This document shows, one piece after another, positions 1 through 9,532 of a DNA stretch of 64,000 nt (position 1 is the first letter of the stretch; every line of letters begins with the position of its first letter). The notes below the pieces were generated by a model. That model made no database searches. It was given only the letters and a program-made list of their open reading frames with translations, and was not told where the DNA came from. The stretch is from Marinomonas sp. CT5 (GTDB taxonomy: Bacteria > Pseudomonadota > Gammaproteobacteria > Pseudomonadales > Marinomonadaceae). The position numbers were made by a program, and so were the translations under genes. The stretch spans positions 2,962,334 to 3,026,333 of the forward strand of contig NZ_CP025572.1 in the NCBI RefSeq assembly GCF_018336975.1. The letters are read 5' to 3'.

Positions 1-2
1 AA

Positions 3-131
3 GAACAACAAGCCAACATAAAGCGAATTGACGTGTTAGACGTTTCGCAAGACTTCAATTTTTTTGATCCAAAAGGATCTTCTGAAGCCTCCAGCGAGCG
101 CCCACACAAATTATCTGATTATCTATTTTAA
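3..131 (+). CDS. Possible 3' end of an unrecognised gene (partial)
   Basis: One plus-strand frame is open from the window edge to a TAA at 129-131 and encodes 42 residues, ending ...KLSDYLF. The residue mix (charged, with a DFNFFDPKG stretch) looks like a real protein tail, but I do not recognise it. It would converge with msrQ. The 120 bases that follow (132-251) hold a TATAAT box and G-rich stretch around 205-222 but no clear terminator. Confidence 0.35.
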   Translation, partial: EQQANIKRIDVLDVSQDFNFFDPKGSSEASSERPHKLSDYLF

Positions 132-251
132 AGAGCGTCTGATCCTTCGTTCAACGTCTTACCTTAGTAAGTGGCAAACTCTTGTTTGCTTCGTTGTCCG
201 TGTCAGTGGGGGCGTATAATACCGTCTAAAACTTTTAGCGCAAGTACTTTT

Positions 252-857
252 TTAAGTTTTCTTAAAATATTTTTTATAAGTTGGAAGTGTCGGTATTTTT
301 ACTATCAAGAGCGGCACTAAAAACACAGTGAAATAGACAGCCAGAGAGACATCATCTTTAACTTGCCACCACAGATGAGCAATAACCCCAATAGCTGAAA
401 GATACATCAAGCGATGGAGAGGCTTCCACCTTTTACCTAATCTACGAATCATCGACTTTGTGCTTGTTATCGCCAAAACCGCCATAATAACGAGAGCGGT
501 AAATCCCACATAAATATATGGCTTTTCAATCAAGTCAGAACTAATCCAATTCCAACTCAATCCTGCAAATAAGACTAGATAAATGATGAGGTGAAGCAGA
601 CCATAAAAAAAGGCAGTCAGCCCAATGAAACGACGATATCGATTGATAGACCTAAAGGGTTTTAATTTTCCAATTGGCGTCATTGCCATAACAGCAACCA
701 CACAAACAGAAGCCCATATTCCACTTAACCTCATCAATAGCTTACCTGGGTCGGGAAAATATTGCCCCATCAATAAAGAGATAAACATCCAAAGAAACGG
801 CAAACAAAACAGAATAAAAATATACGGCTTTTCTTTTCTATCCCAAAATGTCGACAC
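252..857 (-). CDS. msrQ: MsrQ, haem membrane subunit of the periplasmic methionine-sulfoxide reductase
   Basis: Product of 201 aa with about six hydrophobic segments, the usual size and layout of the ferric-reductase-like MsrQ family. It passes electrons from the quinone pool to periplasmic MsrP, which repairs oxidised methionines in envelope proteins. Histidines sit in membrane segments near residues 89, 148 and 161 (GLLHLIIY, KPLHRLMY, IAHLWW), as expected for haem ligands. The start is GTG, one base after the msrP stop, so the two genes are translationally close and one operon. Identification rests on the pairing with msrP and on the haem-histidine pattern. Confidence 0.93.
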   Translation of the reverse strand: MSTFWDRKEKPYIFILFCLPFLWMFISLLMGQYFPDPGKLLMRLSGIWASVCVVAVMAMTPIGKLKPFRSINRYRRFIGLTAFFYGLLHLIIYLVLFAGLSWNWISSDLIEKPYIYVGFTALVIMAVLAITSTKSMIRRLGKRWKPLHRLMYLSAIGVIAHLWWQVKDDVSLAVYFTVFLVPLLIVKIPTLPTYKKYFKKT

Positions 858-858
858 G

Positions 859-1851
859 TTAATAGTTCCTTTTCAGATCCATACCCTTATAAAGACTTGC
901 CACTTCTTCCTCGTAGCCATTAAACATCTTTGTTTCAATGACATTAGGAAACAGCACACCACCCGGAAGCCTACGTTCTTGACCTTGCGACCAACGAGGA
1001 TGATCTACATGGGGATTCACATTGGCATAAAAACCATATTCACTTGGCGCCAACATGCTCCATGTCGTTTCAGGCATTGTTTCAACAAAGCGAATTTTCA
1101 CGATGGACTTAATACTTTTAAAGCCATATTTCCATGGTATAACCAACCGAACAGGGGCACCATTTTGATTAGGCAATACACTCCCATACATACCCACAGT
1201 AAACATAGCAAGAGGGTTCATTGCCTCATCAATTCTCAACCCTTCTCGATAAGGCCAATCTAAACCACCACCTTTTTGACCAGGCATTTGCGTTGGATCA
1301 TATAAAGTTTCAAAGTAAACATACTTGGCTTTTGATGTAGGCTCAAAGCGTTTGAGCACAGTGGAAAGAGACACTCCAAGCCAAGGAATCACCATCGACC
1401 ACGCTTCTACACAACGAAGACGATATATACGTTCCTCCAACATCGACTCTTTAATAATGTCATCAAGGTCAAAAACGCCTGTTTTCCCAGCTTCACCTTC
1501 TACGGTTATAGTCCAGGGAGTTGTTTTGAAGTCTGAAGATCGATCCTTAGGGTCACTTTTCCCATAACCAAATTCGTAAAAATTATTATAGGAAGTCGCA
1601 ACATCATAAGGCGACACTTTTTCATTTACTCCATAAGGTGTCTCAACAATATTTTGAAATGTTGACTTAAGAGCGGGAGGCGGCGAGAGAGGGTTTCCTT
1701 CTTGAAGTTCGGCATTCACTTGACCTATTGCCCCAACCCCCAGAGCAATACTACCTGTGGCCTTCATAAACTGGCGACGATTGAGATAGACAGATTGATC
1801 CGTTACTTCAGACTCAGAACAGTCAGAAGTTTTTTTATTAAAAATGAGCAT
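859..1851 (-). CDS. msrP: MsrP, periplasmic molybdopterin methionine-sulfoxide reductase
   Basis: Product of 330 aa. The N-terminus carries a twin-arginine signal (NRRQFMKA, residues 24-31) followed by a hydrophobic run and a VNA cleavage site, so the folded molybdo-enzyme is exported by Tat. The molybdenum-ligand cysteine is C147 in YRLRCVEAW. The C-terminal half has the family signatures PWKYGFKSIKSI and the terminal YKGMDLKRNY. It reduces protein-bound methionine sulfoxide with electrons from MsrQ, encoded directly downstream. The upstream gap to 1933 is only about 80 bases and must hold the promoter. Nothing is unusual. Confidence 0.95.
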   Translation of the reverse strand: MLIFNKKTSDCSESEVTDQSVYLNRRQFMKATGSIALGVGAIGQVNAELQEGNPLSPPPALKSTFQNIVETPYGVNEKVSPYDVATSYNNFYEFGYGKSDPKDRSSDFKTTPWTITVEGEAGKTGVFDLDDIIKESMLEERIYRLRCVEAWSMVIPWLGVSLSTVLKRFEPTSKAKYVYFETLYDPTQMPGQKGGGLDWPYREGLRIDEAMNPLAMFTVGMYGSVLPNQNGAPVRLVIPWKYGFKSIKSIVKIRFVETMPETTWSMLAPSEYGFYANVNPHVDHPRWSQGQERRLPGGVLFPNVIETKMFNGYEEEVASLYKGMDLKRNY

Positions 1852-1933
1852 TGCGTGTCCCCTTCAATAATTAAAGATATTGACAGAGGATCACGCAGCT
1901 AGTTCAAAACTTCGTTAATAAACCTAACTTCAA

Positions 1934-2728
1934 TTAACGAAACCGTTTAAACACAACACCAAGTAATCCCCATAAACCATACAAACAAAAGACTCCCATC
2001 ATGAGTAAAGCAGGTTCTAGAGCAATCAATACCAACGCAAGTACAGCGATTAACAAAACAACAAAAGGAACTCGTCCTTTTAAATTTAAATCTTTGAAGC
2101 TTCGGTACTTCACATTACTAACCATCAACAAGCCAGTAACTGGAACAATGACAGCCATTAAAGTAGCCAAGCTTTCCCCAGATACACCTGTATCATTTGC
2201 CGCCCAAATAATACCGGCAACAATTGCAGCAGCCGCTGGACTAGGCAAGCCAGTAAAATAGCGCTTTTCTTCCACACCCAGCATAGTATTAAATCGAGCT
2301 AAACGAAGAGCAGCACCAACAGCGTAGATAAATGCCGCAACCCAGCCCACTTTACCCAATGGAGCTAAGGACCAGGTAAATACAACTAAGGCTGGAGCAA
2401 TCCCAAAGGACACCATATCCGCAAGAGAATCATACTCCGCACCAAACGCACTTTGTGTATGAGTCAAGCGAGCTACGCGCCCATCCAAACCATCAAATAC
2501 CATAGAGATAAAAATTGCGACAGCCGCATTAATATAATCTCCATTCATAGCTGCAATTATTGAGTAAAAACCAGAGAACAATGCGGCGGTAGTAAACAGG
2601 TTCGGGAGTAAGTACACTCCCTTATGTGGCTGTTTCTTTTCATCACCAAGGTCTAAATCTTCTATCTCATCAATGGGTGATTTTGTTTCATCGTCGTTAG
2701 ACACGTTATAAACCTTCCTAATTTTCAC
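1934..2728 (-). CDS. pssA: CDP-diacylglycerol-serine O-phosphatidyltransferase
   Basis: Product of 264 aa, an integral membrane enzyme of the CDP-alcohol phosphatidyltransferase family that makes phosphatidylserine, the precursor of phosphatidylethanolamine. The complete family motif DG-x2-AR-x8-G-x3-D-x3-D is present (DGRVAR ... GAEYDSLAD, residues about 82-104). About eight hydrophobic segments follow a charged N-terminal tail of some 35 residues. It is the integral-membrane type of PssA, not the peripheral E. coli type. It starts 6 bases after the hemL stop, so it is probably cotranscribed with hemL, although no functional link between the two is obvious. Confidence 0.92.
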   Translation of the reverse strand: MKIRKVYNVSNDDETKSPIDEIEDLDLGDEKKQPHKGVYLLPNLFTTAALFSGFYSIIAAMNGDYINAAVAIFISMVFDGLDGRVARLTHTQSAFGAEYDSLADMVSFGIAPALVVFTWSLAPLGKVGWVAAFIYAVGAALRLARFNTMLGVEEKRYFTGLPSPAAAAIVAGIIWAANDTGVSGESLATLMAVIVPVTGLLMVSNVKYRSFKDLNLKGRVPFVVLLIAVLALVLIALEPALLMMGVFCLYGLWGLLGVVFKRFR

Positions 2729-2734
2729 AGGTAT

Positions 2735-4018
2735 TTATGCTAGCTTCGCAAAAGAGCGTTTAGCTGCTTCTATGGTGTAATCAATATCTTCTTCTGTATG
2801 TGCTTGGGAAATGAACCCAGCTTCGAAAGCGGCAGGGGCAAAATATATACCTTCGTCTAACATATAATGGAAGAACGCTTTAAATTTATCCAAATCACAC
2901 TTTTGGACATCAGTAAACGTCTGGACAGCTTCAGCTTCAGTAAAAAAGAAACCGAACATACCACCTACACTTACCACACAAAACGGAACGTTAGCCTCAT
3001 CTGCTGCTTTTTTTAATCCAGATACCAAGCGACTCGCTTTAGAACCTAAAGCTTGATGAAAACCTTCTTCAGATATTTTATTCAGAACCGCTAAACCAGC
3101 CACCATTGCAACAGGATTACCCGACAAAGTACCAGCTTGATACACTGGACCTAACGGAGAAATACACTCCATGATTTCACGTTTGCCGCCAAAAGCACCG
3201 ACAGGCATACCCGCGCCAATTACTTTGCCTAATGTTGTTAAATCAGGCACGATACCAAAGTGATCTTGAGCCCCACCCAGTGCAACTCGAAACCCTGTCA
3301 TAACCTCATCAAAAATCAACACAGCGCCGGATTCATCACACACTTTACGCAACGTTTCAAGGAAACCTTCAACCGGCAAAATACAATTCATATTACCCGC
3401 TACTGGTTCGACAATAATACAGGCAATTTGATCACCTATTTCAGCAAAACAGCGAGTGACCTCTTCGATATCATTATATTGAAGAGTAATAGTATGCTGC
3501 GCTAAATCAGCCGGCACACCTGGAGAGTTAGGCACTCCAAGGGTTAATGCGCCAGAACCCGCTTTAACAAGCAAAGAATCGGAGTGCCCATGATAACACC
3601 CTTCGAATTTAACGATTTTGTCCCGTCCTGTATAACCTCGAGCTAAACGGATCGCACTCATTGTTGCTTCAGTTCCAGAATTCACCATACGAACCATATC
3701 CATAGAAGGAACAAGCTCACAGACTTTCTCTGCCATGGTGATTTCTACCTCTGTTGGCGCACCAAAGCTCAAGCCAAAATCAAGTTGTTGTCTAACGGCA
3801 TCTAGCACATCAGGGTGAGAATGCCCAAGAATCATAGGCCCCCAAGAACCAACATAATCTATATAGCGTTTTTTATCTTCATCATAAATATAAGCCCCTT
3901 CCCCTCGCTGGAAAAATACAGGAGTACCACCGACACCGTTGAAAGCTCGTACTGGAGAATTCACTCCGCCAGGAATACGATGTTGGGCACGTGCGTATAG
4001 ATTTTCTGAACGACTCAT
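2735..4018 (-). CDS. hemL: Glutamate-1-semialdehyde 2,1-aminomutase
   Basis: Product of 427 aa, the normal length. It is a class III PLP aminotransferase-fold enzyme that converts glutamate-1-semialdehyde to 5-aminolevulinate, the last step of the C5 route to haem. The PLP lysine is K265 in [12 protein letters not shown], and the DEVMTGFR signature lies at 237-244. The N-terminal [25 protein letters not shown] is typical. It is the first gene of a hemL-pssA unit; the 121 bases upstream (4019-4139) are AT-rich and must carry its promoter. Confidence 0.97.
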   Translation of the reverse strand: MSRSENLYARAQHRIPGGVNSPVRAFNGVGGTPVFFQRGEGAYIYDEDKKRYIDYVGSWGPMILGHSHPDVLDAVRQQLDFGLSFGAPTEVEITMAEKVCELVPSMDMVRMVNSGTEATMSAIRLARGYTGRDKIVKFEGCYHGHSDSLLVKAGSGALTLGVPNSPGVPADLAQHTITLQYNDIEEVTRCFAEIGDQIACIIVEPVAGNMNCILPVEGFLETLRKVCDESGAVLIFDEVMTGFRVALGGAQDHFGIVPDLTTLGKVIGAGMPVGAFGGKREIMECISPLGPVYQAGTLSGNPVAMVAGLAVLNKISEEGFHQALGSKASRLVSGLKKAADEANVPFCVVSVGGMFGFFFTEAEAVQTFTDVQKCDLDKFKAFFHYMLDEGIYFAPAAFEAGFISQAHTEEDIDYTIEAAKRSFAKLA

Positions 4019-4139
4019 ATTTATTCAAACCCCATAACTAATAATGTACAAAAGCAAGCAACCTTCAAAATGTAAGAAGCATTACTGACTATAAAAAAAG
4101 AAACCTAAGAACTAATAAACAAATACCGACTAAACCCTA

Positions 4140-5786
4140 CTATTGATCACTTTTTAACAAAAATTGATCAAGACGGTTACGAGAAACCAAACTAAACGAA
4201 GAAGCCGTTACCGTCACCAAAACTTCTGGCAAGCCATGCTTTTGAAACCAACCAAGCATTTGTTCTAGCGAAGAAGGTTCATCAATCACCGGGACAAACG
4301 TAGACTCTAAAGCTAAAGATAAATCCATCTTCACACTGTCCCCCTCTGCAGCCAACCATAATTGAGGCCCCTGATCTAACTTACTCAACGCATCCAATAT
4401 AGCCACCCGCCGAACAAGATGATGTTCATTACCTATCTTGAATACAACGTAGTCTATCATACTCGACGCTAAATCTTTTACCTGCTCAATGGGCACATAT
4501 TGGGGAAGGAACAAAACATCTTCAGCAACAGGTTTGACCGTATGATGTCGTAAATAACGCTGAAATGGGCTTACCGTCGAAGACATCCCCATATAACTCA
4601 ACCGTTCAACAAAAACAGATTCTTGATGAAAAAAAACTCTCATCAACAAACAGGCCAATACAACCACAAATAATGCTGGAACAATCACTGAGGAAGAATG
4701 GGTCATTTCTATAATAGCCACCAGTGCTGTTAGAGGTGCCTGAAAGCAAGCTGCCATCATGGCAGCCATACCTAACAAAGCAAATAGAACCATGTCCGCT
4801 TCATTGTTATCAAATATTAATGCCACCTGAATACCTGCCAAGCCACCAATAATAAAAGTAGGTCCGATCATACCTCCAGGTATTCCTAAGCCAATAGTAA
4901 AGGCTGTCAAAACTGTTTTTACAATGATCAACAAGAACAATGAATAGACGATCAAATCACCAGATAACAAGCGAGTAAGAGATAAGTACCCACTACCTAA
5001 CACTTCAGGCAAGTAAATTGCTAACACAGATGTCACCAGCGCAACGAATAAAAAACGCGCCCAAACGGACAACCCACTCAAACGCCAAAGGCTTTTTTGT
5101 GTATGCAAAAACAAAGCTGATAAAAAAACAATAAATGCGACCAAAGCAAAGCAGGCATAAAAAAGATCCAGAGAAAGAGAAACCGACGAAATACTTTCAA
5201 TACTAAAAACATCTAAAGGGCCAATCAGGTTATGACTTATCAAAGTCGCAATAACCGAAGAGAGCAAAACAGGCAAAACATACTGCTGCCTGTATTCTAA
5301 AAAAATCACCTCAAAAGCAAACAAAACACCAGCTAAAGGTGTTTGAAACACCGCAGAAATAGCCCCGGCGACACCACAAGCCAACAATGTTTCAACACCA
5401 TATTGAGGCAATTTAGCCTTTTCTGCTAAATAGCCTCCGAGAGTGGCTCCAAGGTGTACTGCTGGTCCTTCTTTACCAATAGAAAGCCCACTGATTAAAC
5501 CGATTGCGGCTGAGAAGAACTGTACAACAGCATTCCAAATAGGCAGATTACCATTGTGATAATTCAGTCTCTCCACCACATAAGGTACCCCAACCTTATG
5601 GAGCCTAGACGGCAGCAGACTAAAAATTATTGCTAAAACAACACTACCAGCCAACACTAAACCAACACGCCATTCAACTGGCAAGGATTCAAAAGAGTCA
5701 AAGTCTTCACCAATCCAATATCGTGAAGGCAAATAGATAACAGCATAAAAAAACGCCATTAATAGGCCGCTTAACAATCCACACAA
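4140..5786 (-). CDS. ClC-family chloride channel / H+-Cl- antiporter, N-terminus uncertain
   Basis: At least 548 aa. ClC signatures are clear: GKEGPAVHLGA (the GxEGP loop) and GLGIPGGMIGPTFIIGG (the GxFxP loop), with some twelve hydrophobic helices, then a C-terminal soluble part of about 130 residues that may hold a degenerate CBS pair. It carries chloride through the inner membrane. The given start is the TTG at 5784-5786, but the same frame stays open to a TAG at 5907-5909 and the added residues (SYDDLFILAVLGALCG...) look like the missing first ClC helix. No ATG, GTG or TTG exists in that extension; an AAGGAAAGG ribosome-site-like run sits at about 5845-5853. True start may be CTG (5868-5870), ATT or ATA. 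Confidence 0.88.
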   Translation of the reverse strand: MCGLLSGLLMAFFYAVIYLPSRYWIGEDFDSFESLPVEWRVGLVLAGSVVLAIIFSLLPSRLHKVGVPYVVERLNYHNGNLPIWNAVVQFFSAAIGLISGLSIGKEGPAVHLGATLGGYLAEKAKLPQYGVETLLACGVAGAISAVFQTPLAGVLFAFEVIFLEYRQQYVLPVLLSSVIATLISHNLIGPLDVFSIESISSVSLSLDLFYACFALVAFIVFLSALFLHTQKSLWRLSGLSVWARFLFVALVTSVLAIYLPEVLGSGYLSLTRLLSGDLIVYSLFLLIIVKTVLTAFTIGLGIPGGMIGPTFIIGGLAGIQVALIFDNNEADMVLFALLGMAAMMAACFQAPLTALVAIIEMTHSSSVIVPALFVVVLACLLMRVFFHQESVFVERLSYMGMSSTVSPFQRYLRHHTVKPVAEDVLFLPQYVPIEQVKDLASSMIDYVVFKIGNEHHLVRRVAILDALSKLDQGPQLWLAAEGDSVKMDLSLALESTFVPVIDEPSSLEQMLGWFQKHGLPEVLVTVTASSFSLVSRNRLDQFLLKSDQ

Positions 5787-5972
5787 AGCACCAAGAACAG
5801 CTAAAATGAATAGATCATCATAAGACCTAGCTTTACTAGACCACCTTTCCTTTAGATTTAAAACTTTCAGAAGACCACTCCATTTTTGGTGAGAAGAGTA
5901 AATTATCTAAAATTTCACTCAATCAAATAAATGACGTATTTACAACCACGCAGCGACAAGCTCCAGTAATAA

Positions 5973-6401
5973 TCACCAGCGATCTAGGCGTTTAGCAAGA
6001 CACATATGTGTCACCACTTTATGTAGATTTGGCCAAGTCTCCATTTTTTCCCGTATTTCATTCAACCTGTCCATTGAAGAAGTCTGAACCAATAACAGCA
6101 AATCAAGATCTCCACTAATCGAGTGGGCCAGTTTCACTTCTGGAATACTACTAATCAAGGGCAATACCTGTTCACAAGATAAAGGCCTAAAGGTCAAAGC
6201 AATATAGGCACTCACACCTTCTTCTTTTGAAACGGAAGTGTGTGCATGATACCCCGTAATCGTTTTGTTATCTTCCATACGACGAATGCGCTCAGTCACC
6301 GCAGAACGAGATAAATTAACCTGGCGACTGATATCTGAGACAGAAAGTCGAGCATCATCTACCAGTAAAGCCAATATTTTTTGATCATAATGATCCGCCA
6401 C
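5973..6401 (-). CDS. Lrp/AsnC-family transcriptional regulator
   Basis: Product of 142 aa. The N-terminal AsnC-type winged helix-turn-helix (residues 5-60, ISRQVNLSRSAVTERIRRMED) is followed by the RAM ligand-binding domain (about 65-140). Such proteins sense amino acids and form octamers. It is divergent from the amino-acid permease at 6558 and shares a 156-base intergenic region with it, so it most likely controls that permease and itself. The effector is not shown by the sequence; methionine or a branched-chain amino acid is a reasonable guess given the permease family. Confidence 0.9.
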   Translation of the reverse strand: MADHYDQKILALLVDDARLSVSDISRQVNLSRSAVTERIRRMEDNKTITGYHAHTSVSKEEGVSAYIALTFRPLSCEQVLPLISSIPEVKLAHSISGDLDLLLLVQTSSMDRLNEIREKMETWPNLHKVVTHMCLAKRLDRW

Positions 6402-6557
6402 TCACACCCCCTTTATTATTAATTATTCAACTTGACGGTCATTCCGGCAAAATGCGCCTTAATGGGGTCAACTTGCATAGCGTATAACGAATATAAGTAT
6501 TTTATCCTTGGCGAAGATAAATAACAGCCACTGAATCTAACAAGTACAGGCAAACAA

Positions 6558-7835
6558 ATGACTCAATACCAAAAAACTCTCGGCCCTCTCCAAGGTATCG
6601 CCATGACAGTAACCACCTTTATTGGAACTGGCCTAATGATATTACCAGCTATGTCTGTTGCAGAAGCAGGCTCTTTTGCTTTCTATGCTTGGCTAATTAC
6701 CGCCGCTATGATTATTCCTATAGCCTTTGTATTTGCTTTACTTGGATCAAAGTACCCTTCTGCTGGCGGAGCATCTCACTATCTAGGTCGAGCTTTTGGC
6801 TCGCGATATGAAAAAGCCGTTGGATGGTTATTTTTAAGCATATTATTAGTAGGTCCTGCCGTCGCCATTAAAGTTGCAGCAGCCTATTTAACCATTATAT
6901 TTCAAACGTCTGATCAATGGATTCTCGCTTTTAGCCTCTTAACCCTAGCTGGCATGCTTTTCTTTGCTATTGTTGGTATGAAAACCTCTGCTAAATTCCA
7001 AACAGGTGTCGTTATAGTGATGATTATTGCCATTGTATGGCTTTGCTTGATTGGTGATATTTCAGACACTGGTCCAATTATTGAATCTCCAACAACCATG
7101 GTTGAGTGGCAACAAACACTGTATGCCACAGGCGTTATATTCTGGTGCTTTTTAGGGATTGAAGTCATGGCTCATATGGGGGCCGAATTCAAAAACCCAA
7201 CCAGAGATTTTCCAATCGCATTACTAGGTGGCATCACCATCGTTATTCTTGCCTACTTAAGCTTAGTCCTGCTCATTGCTTGGCATCATACATATGGCGA
7301 TGAAGTGACAAACAGCCAATCCCTAGCATTGTTAGTGAGTAAGCTAATAGGCGAAACCAGTAGTCGATTTTTTGCACTTGGAGCTTATATTATCGCCTTC
7401 GCTAACGTCGCCATTTACATTTTAGGTTTCTCTCGCATGGTGCAATCTATGGCCCAACAAGGAGCCTTACCTAAAACCTTTATCGGACTGAATAAAAATG
7501 GCGCCCCAGATAAAGCCGTGTTTTTAGTGGGGTTTATTACCCTCCTTTCCATCGTGCTTTCCGAAGTGTCGGGCTGGAAAATGTCTTGGTTCATTGAAAT
7601 GACCAATGGCAGTTTTTTATTGATTTATACTTTAACCTGCATTGCCGCTTTTAAATTAGTCAATCGGGCCGCCCAGTTATTGGCCGCTATAGCCCTAATT
7701 AGCTGTGGCTTGATGGTATTTTTTATTGGCCAAAGCATGTTATTCGCAGTTATCGCTTTTTGCCTAGCACTCAGCTACGAATATTTACGCACACCAAAAA
7801 GACCAATCAAAGGACCGAAACTTCATGTACAATAA
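6558..7835 (+). CDS. APC-superfamily amino-acid permease, YjeH-like exporter
   Basis: Product of 425 aa with about 12 membrane helices and the APC N-terminal signature (GIAMTVTTFIGTGLMILPA). Length and N-terminus resemble YjeH, the E. coli exporter of methionine and branched-chain amino acids, more than long 460-500 aa importers. It is divergent from an Lrp-type regulator, as is common for amino-acid exporters, and is followed 64 bases later by luxS on the same strand. Substrate and direction are inferred, not shown. Confidence 0.85.
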   Translation: MTQYQKTLGPLQGIAMTVTTFIGTGLMILPAMSVAEAGSFAFYAWLITAAMIIPIAFVFALLGSKYPSAGGASHYLGRAFGSRYEKAVGWLFLSILLVGPAVAIKVAAAYLTIIFQTSDQWILAFSLLTLAGMLFFAIVGMKTSAKFQTGVVIVMIIAIVWLCLIGDISDTGPIIESPTTMVEWQQTLYATGVIFWCFLGIEVMAHMGAEFKNPTRDFPIALLGGITIVILAYLSLVLLIAWHHTYGDEVTNSQSLALLVSKLIGETSSRFFALGAYIIAFANVAIYILGFSRMVQSMAQQGALPKTFIGLNKNGAPDKAVFLVGFITLLSIVLSEVSGWKMSWFIEMTNGSFLLIYTLTCIAAFKLVNRAAQLLAAIALISCGLMVFFIGQSMLFAVIAFCLALSYEYLRTPKRPIKGPKLHVQ

Positions 7836-7899
7836 CGCCAACTAATATCCCCGTTTATAAAGCAACAATAATTTTGTTGAGTTCAGTAGGAGAGACTTT

Positions 7900-8412
7900 A
7901 TGCCATTATTAGACAGCTTTCGTGTAGATCATACACGCATGCATGCACCAGCAGTCCGTGTCGCTAAATCCATGTCGACCCCAAAAGGCGATGACATCAC
8001 AGTATTTGATTTGCGTTTTTGCGTACCAAACGAAGAAATTCTTTCCGAAAAAGGCATTCACACACTAGAGCATTTATTTGCAGGTTTTATGCGTGAACAC
8101 CTAAACAGTGACAATGTCGAGATTATTGACATCTCACCAATGGGTTGCCGTACTGGTTTTTACATGAGCCTAATTGGTACACCTTCTGAAGATAGCGTAG
8201 CCGCTTCTTGGAAAGCCGCAATGGAAGACGTACTGAAGGTAAAAGCTAAGGCAGATATTCCAGAGCTTAATGAATACCAATGTGGCACATACGAAATGCA
8301 TTCTCTAGAAGAAGCGCAAGCAATTGCTAAAATGATTCTAGACCGCGATGTGAAAGTAAACAGTAACGAAGAGTTGTACCTAAGCGAAGAGTTCTTGAAA
8401 GAACACAGCTAA
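7900..8412 (+). CDS. luxS: S-ribosylhomocysteine lyase (autoinducer-2 synthase)
   Basis: Product of 170 aa. LuxS cleaves S-ribosylhomocysteine to homocysteine and DPD, the precursor of AI-2, in the activated methyl cycle. The metal ligands H54, H58 (HTLEHLFAG) and C128 ([11 protein letters not shown]) and the catalytic C83 (MGCRTGFYM) are all present, so the enzyme should be active. AGGAGAG precedes the ATG. It is followed by a strong terminator at 8434-8465. Its position after a probable methionine-type exporter links it to methionine metabolism. Confidence 0.97.
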   Translation: MPLLDSFRVDHTRMHAPAVRVAKSMSTPKGDDITVFDLRFCVPNEEILSEKGIHTLEHLFAGFMREHLNSDNVEIIDISPMGCRTGFYMSLIGTPSEDSVAASWKAAMEDVLKVKAKADIPELNEYQCGTYEMHSLEEAQAIAKMILDRDVKVNSNEELYLSEEFLKEHS

Positions 8413-8433
8413 GCACTGTTCTACTATTAGAAT

Positions 8434-8465
8434 GAAAAAAGGTGGCCATTGAGCCACCTTTTTTC
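8434..8465. terminator. Rho-independent terminator shared by luxS and the LysE-type gene
   Basis: A perfect 13-bp stem (GAAAAAAGGTGGC / GCCACCTTTTTTC) with a six-base loop CATTGA lies between the convergent luxS and 8492-9127 genes. The A-run and T-run let it work in both directions. Confidence 0.93.
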
Positions 8466-8491
8466 ATGTACATTTAAAATTGCTTATTTTT

Positions 8492-9127
8492 TTAAGAACG
8501 TGTCGCCGTTGCAAGAAAAGCACTCGCCAAAACAAACACACTGCCCATACCGCGATTAAGGTTTTTCATTCCTTTAGAACTTCGAATCAAGCGGCGAATT
8601 TGCTTACCACTCATGGCATAAACATAAGCCGCAATAAACTCCGTACAGCAAAACGTTAATCCCATCCAGAAAAACTGCATAGGTACAGGCTGATTAAGAT
8701 CAAGCATCTGAGGAAAAATAGCTGTAAAAAGTAATACGGCTTTAGGGTTACCAATTGCCACTAAAAACTCTTGGCGCATTCTCGCTAGATGATCTCGCTT
8801 AGCTTTAGTCCCCACTTCACTTTCATGCTCTTCAAGAACAATAGCGGCACTGCGCCATGTTTTAATACCAACATAAAACAAATAAGCGACACCAAACCAC
8901 TTAATCACACTAAACCAAAAGGTAGAAGAAACGATAATGGCCCCTAAACCTAGCGCAGAAATTAACATCAAGATGCCAAAAGCCAGATTTCGTCCAACAA
9001 CAGCGATCACGGCATTCGTTGCCCCAACCTGGATTCCATTATGCATAGCAGTAAAATTATTTGGGCCTGGCCCTAAAGACAGCAACATTAACAAGGGCGC
9101 GATAGCTAACCAAACACTAAATGTCAT
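8492..9127 (-). CDS. LysE/RhtB-family amino-acid exporter
   Basis: Product of 211 aa with five to six hydrophobic segments and the family N-terminus (LSLGPGPNNFTAMHNG, equivalent to the GPGP motif). Members export amino acids such as homoserine, threonine or lysine, or related small molecules. The NPKAVLLFTAIFPQ stretch in the middle is typical. It is convergent with luxS. The substrate cannot be assigned from sequence. Confidence 0.9.
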   Translation of the reverse strand: MTFSVWLAIAPLLMLLSLGPGPNNFTAMHNGIQVGATNAVIAVVGRNLAFGILMLISALGLGAIIVSSTFWFSVIKWFGVAYLFYVGIKTWRSAAIVLEEHESEVGTKAKRDHLARMRQEFLVAIGNPKAVLLFTAIFPQMLDLNQPVPMQFFWMGLTFCCTEFIAAYVYAMSGKQIRRLIRSSKGMKNLNRGMGSVFVLASAFLATATRS

Positions 9128-9532
9128 AACAATAAATTCTCTTTATATCATGCTAAAAATGATCAATTTTGATCCTAAAATTTGGCGCAACTGTACAGTC
9201 AAATAATTCGCTTGTCAGCCTATTTTTTAGCCTTTTCAGTGATAAAAAAGTGAATATATTAAGATGCCGAAAAATCAATTAGTTGGGATAGATATAAATA
9301 AAATAAAGCGCTGAATTTGTGCTTATATTGACATACTGCCGCAATCACAGGCTGAAGTTTGAGCTCCATAGACTGATGAACCAAACCTGCCGATTTACCC
9401 ACTCCGCTATAACACTCAGCTTTTCACCAGCGGAAGCTAACATAGAGACGCACAGACACTCACGTTTTTATAAACAAAGTGTTTTGCAAGAACACGTCCA
9501 GAGGAACACAGAAACGGTGTTTGACAAAATTG
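9128..9532. other. Non-coding stretch at the left edge of the cassette region
   Basis: About 400 bases without a credible gene. The first part must contain the promoter of the LysE-type gene. The minus strand of about 9340-9415 contains a D-loop-like string but does not fold as a tRNA. No clear attC could be found after the 9533 gene, so the left end of the cassette array is not defined. Confidence 0.5.

Noticed and set aside
625..1263. 212-codon plus-strand frame over msrQ and msrP
   Set aside because: It is antisense to two certain genes and has no family signature.
5815..5821. Possible frameshift in the ClC gene, since two ATGs lie out of frame just upstream
   Set aside because: The out-of-frame ATGs lead to a stop within a few codons, and the in-frame upstream residues already match a ClC N-terminus, so no frameshift is needed.
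9340..9415. Minus strand shows GGAGTGGGTAAATCGGCAGG, like part of a tRNA D-arm
   Set aside because: No matching acceptor stem, anticodon stem or GGTTC T-loop could be folded around it.
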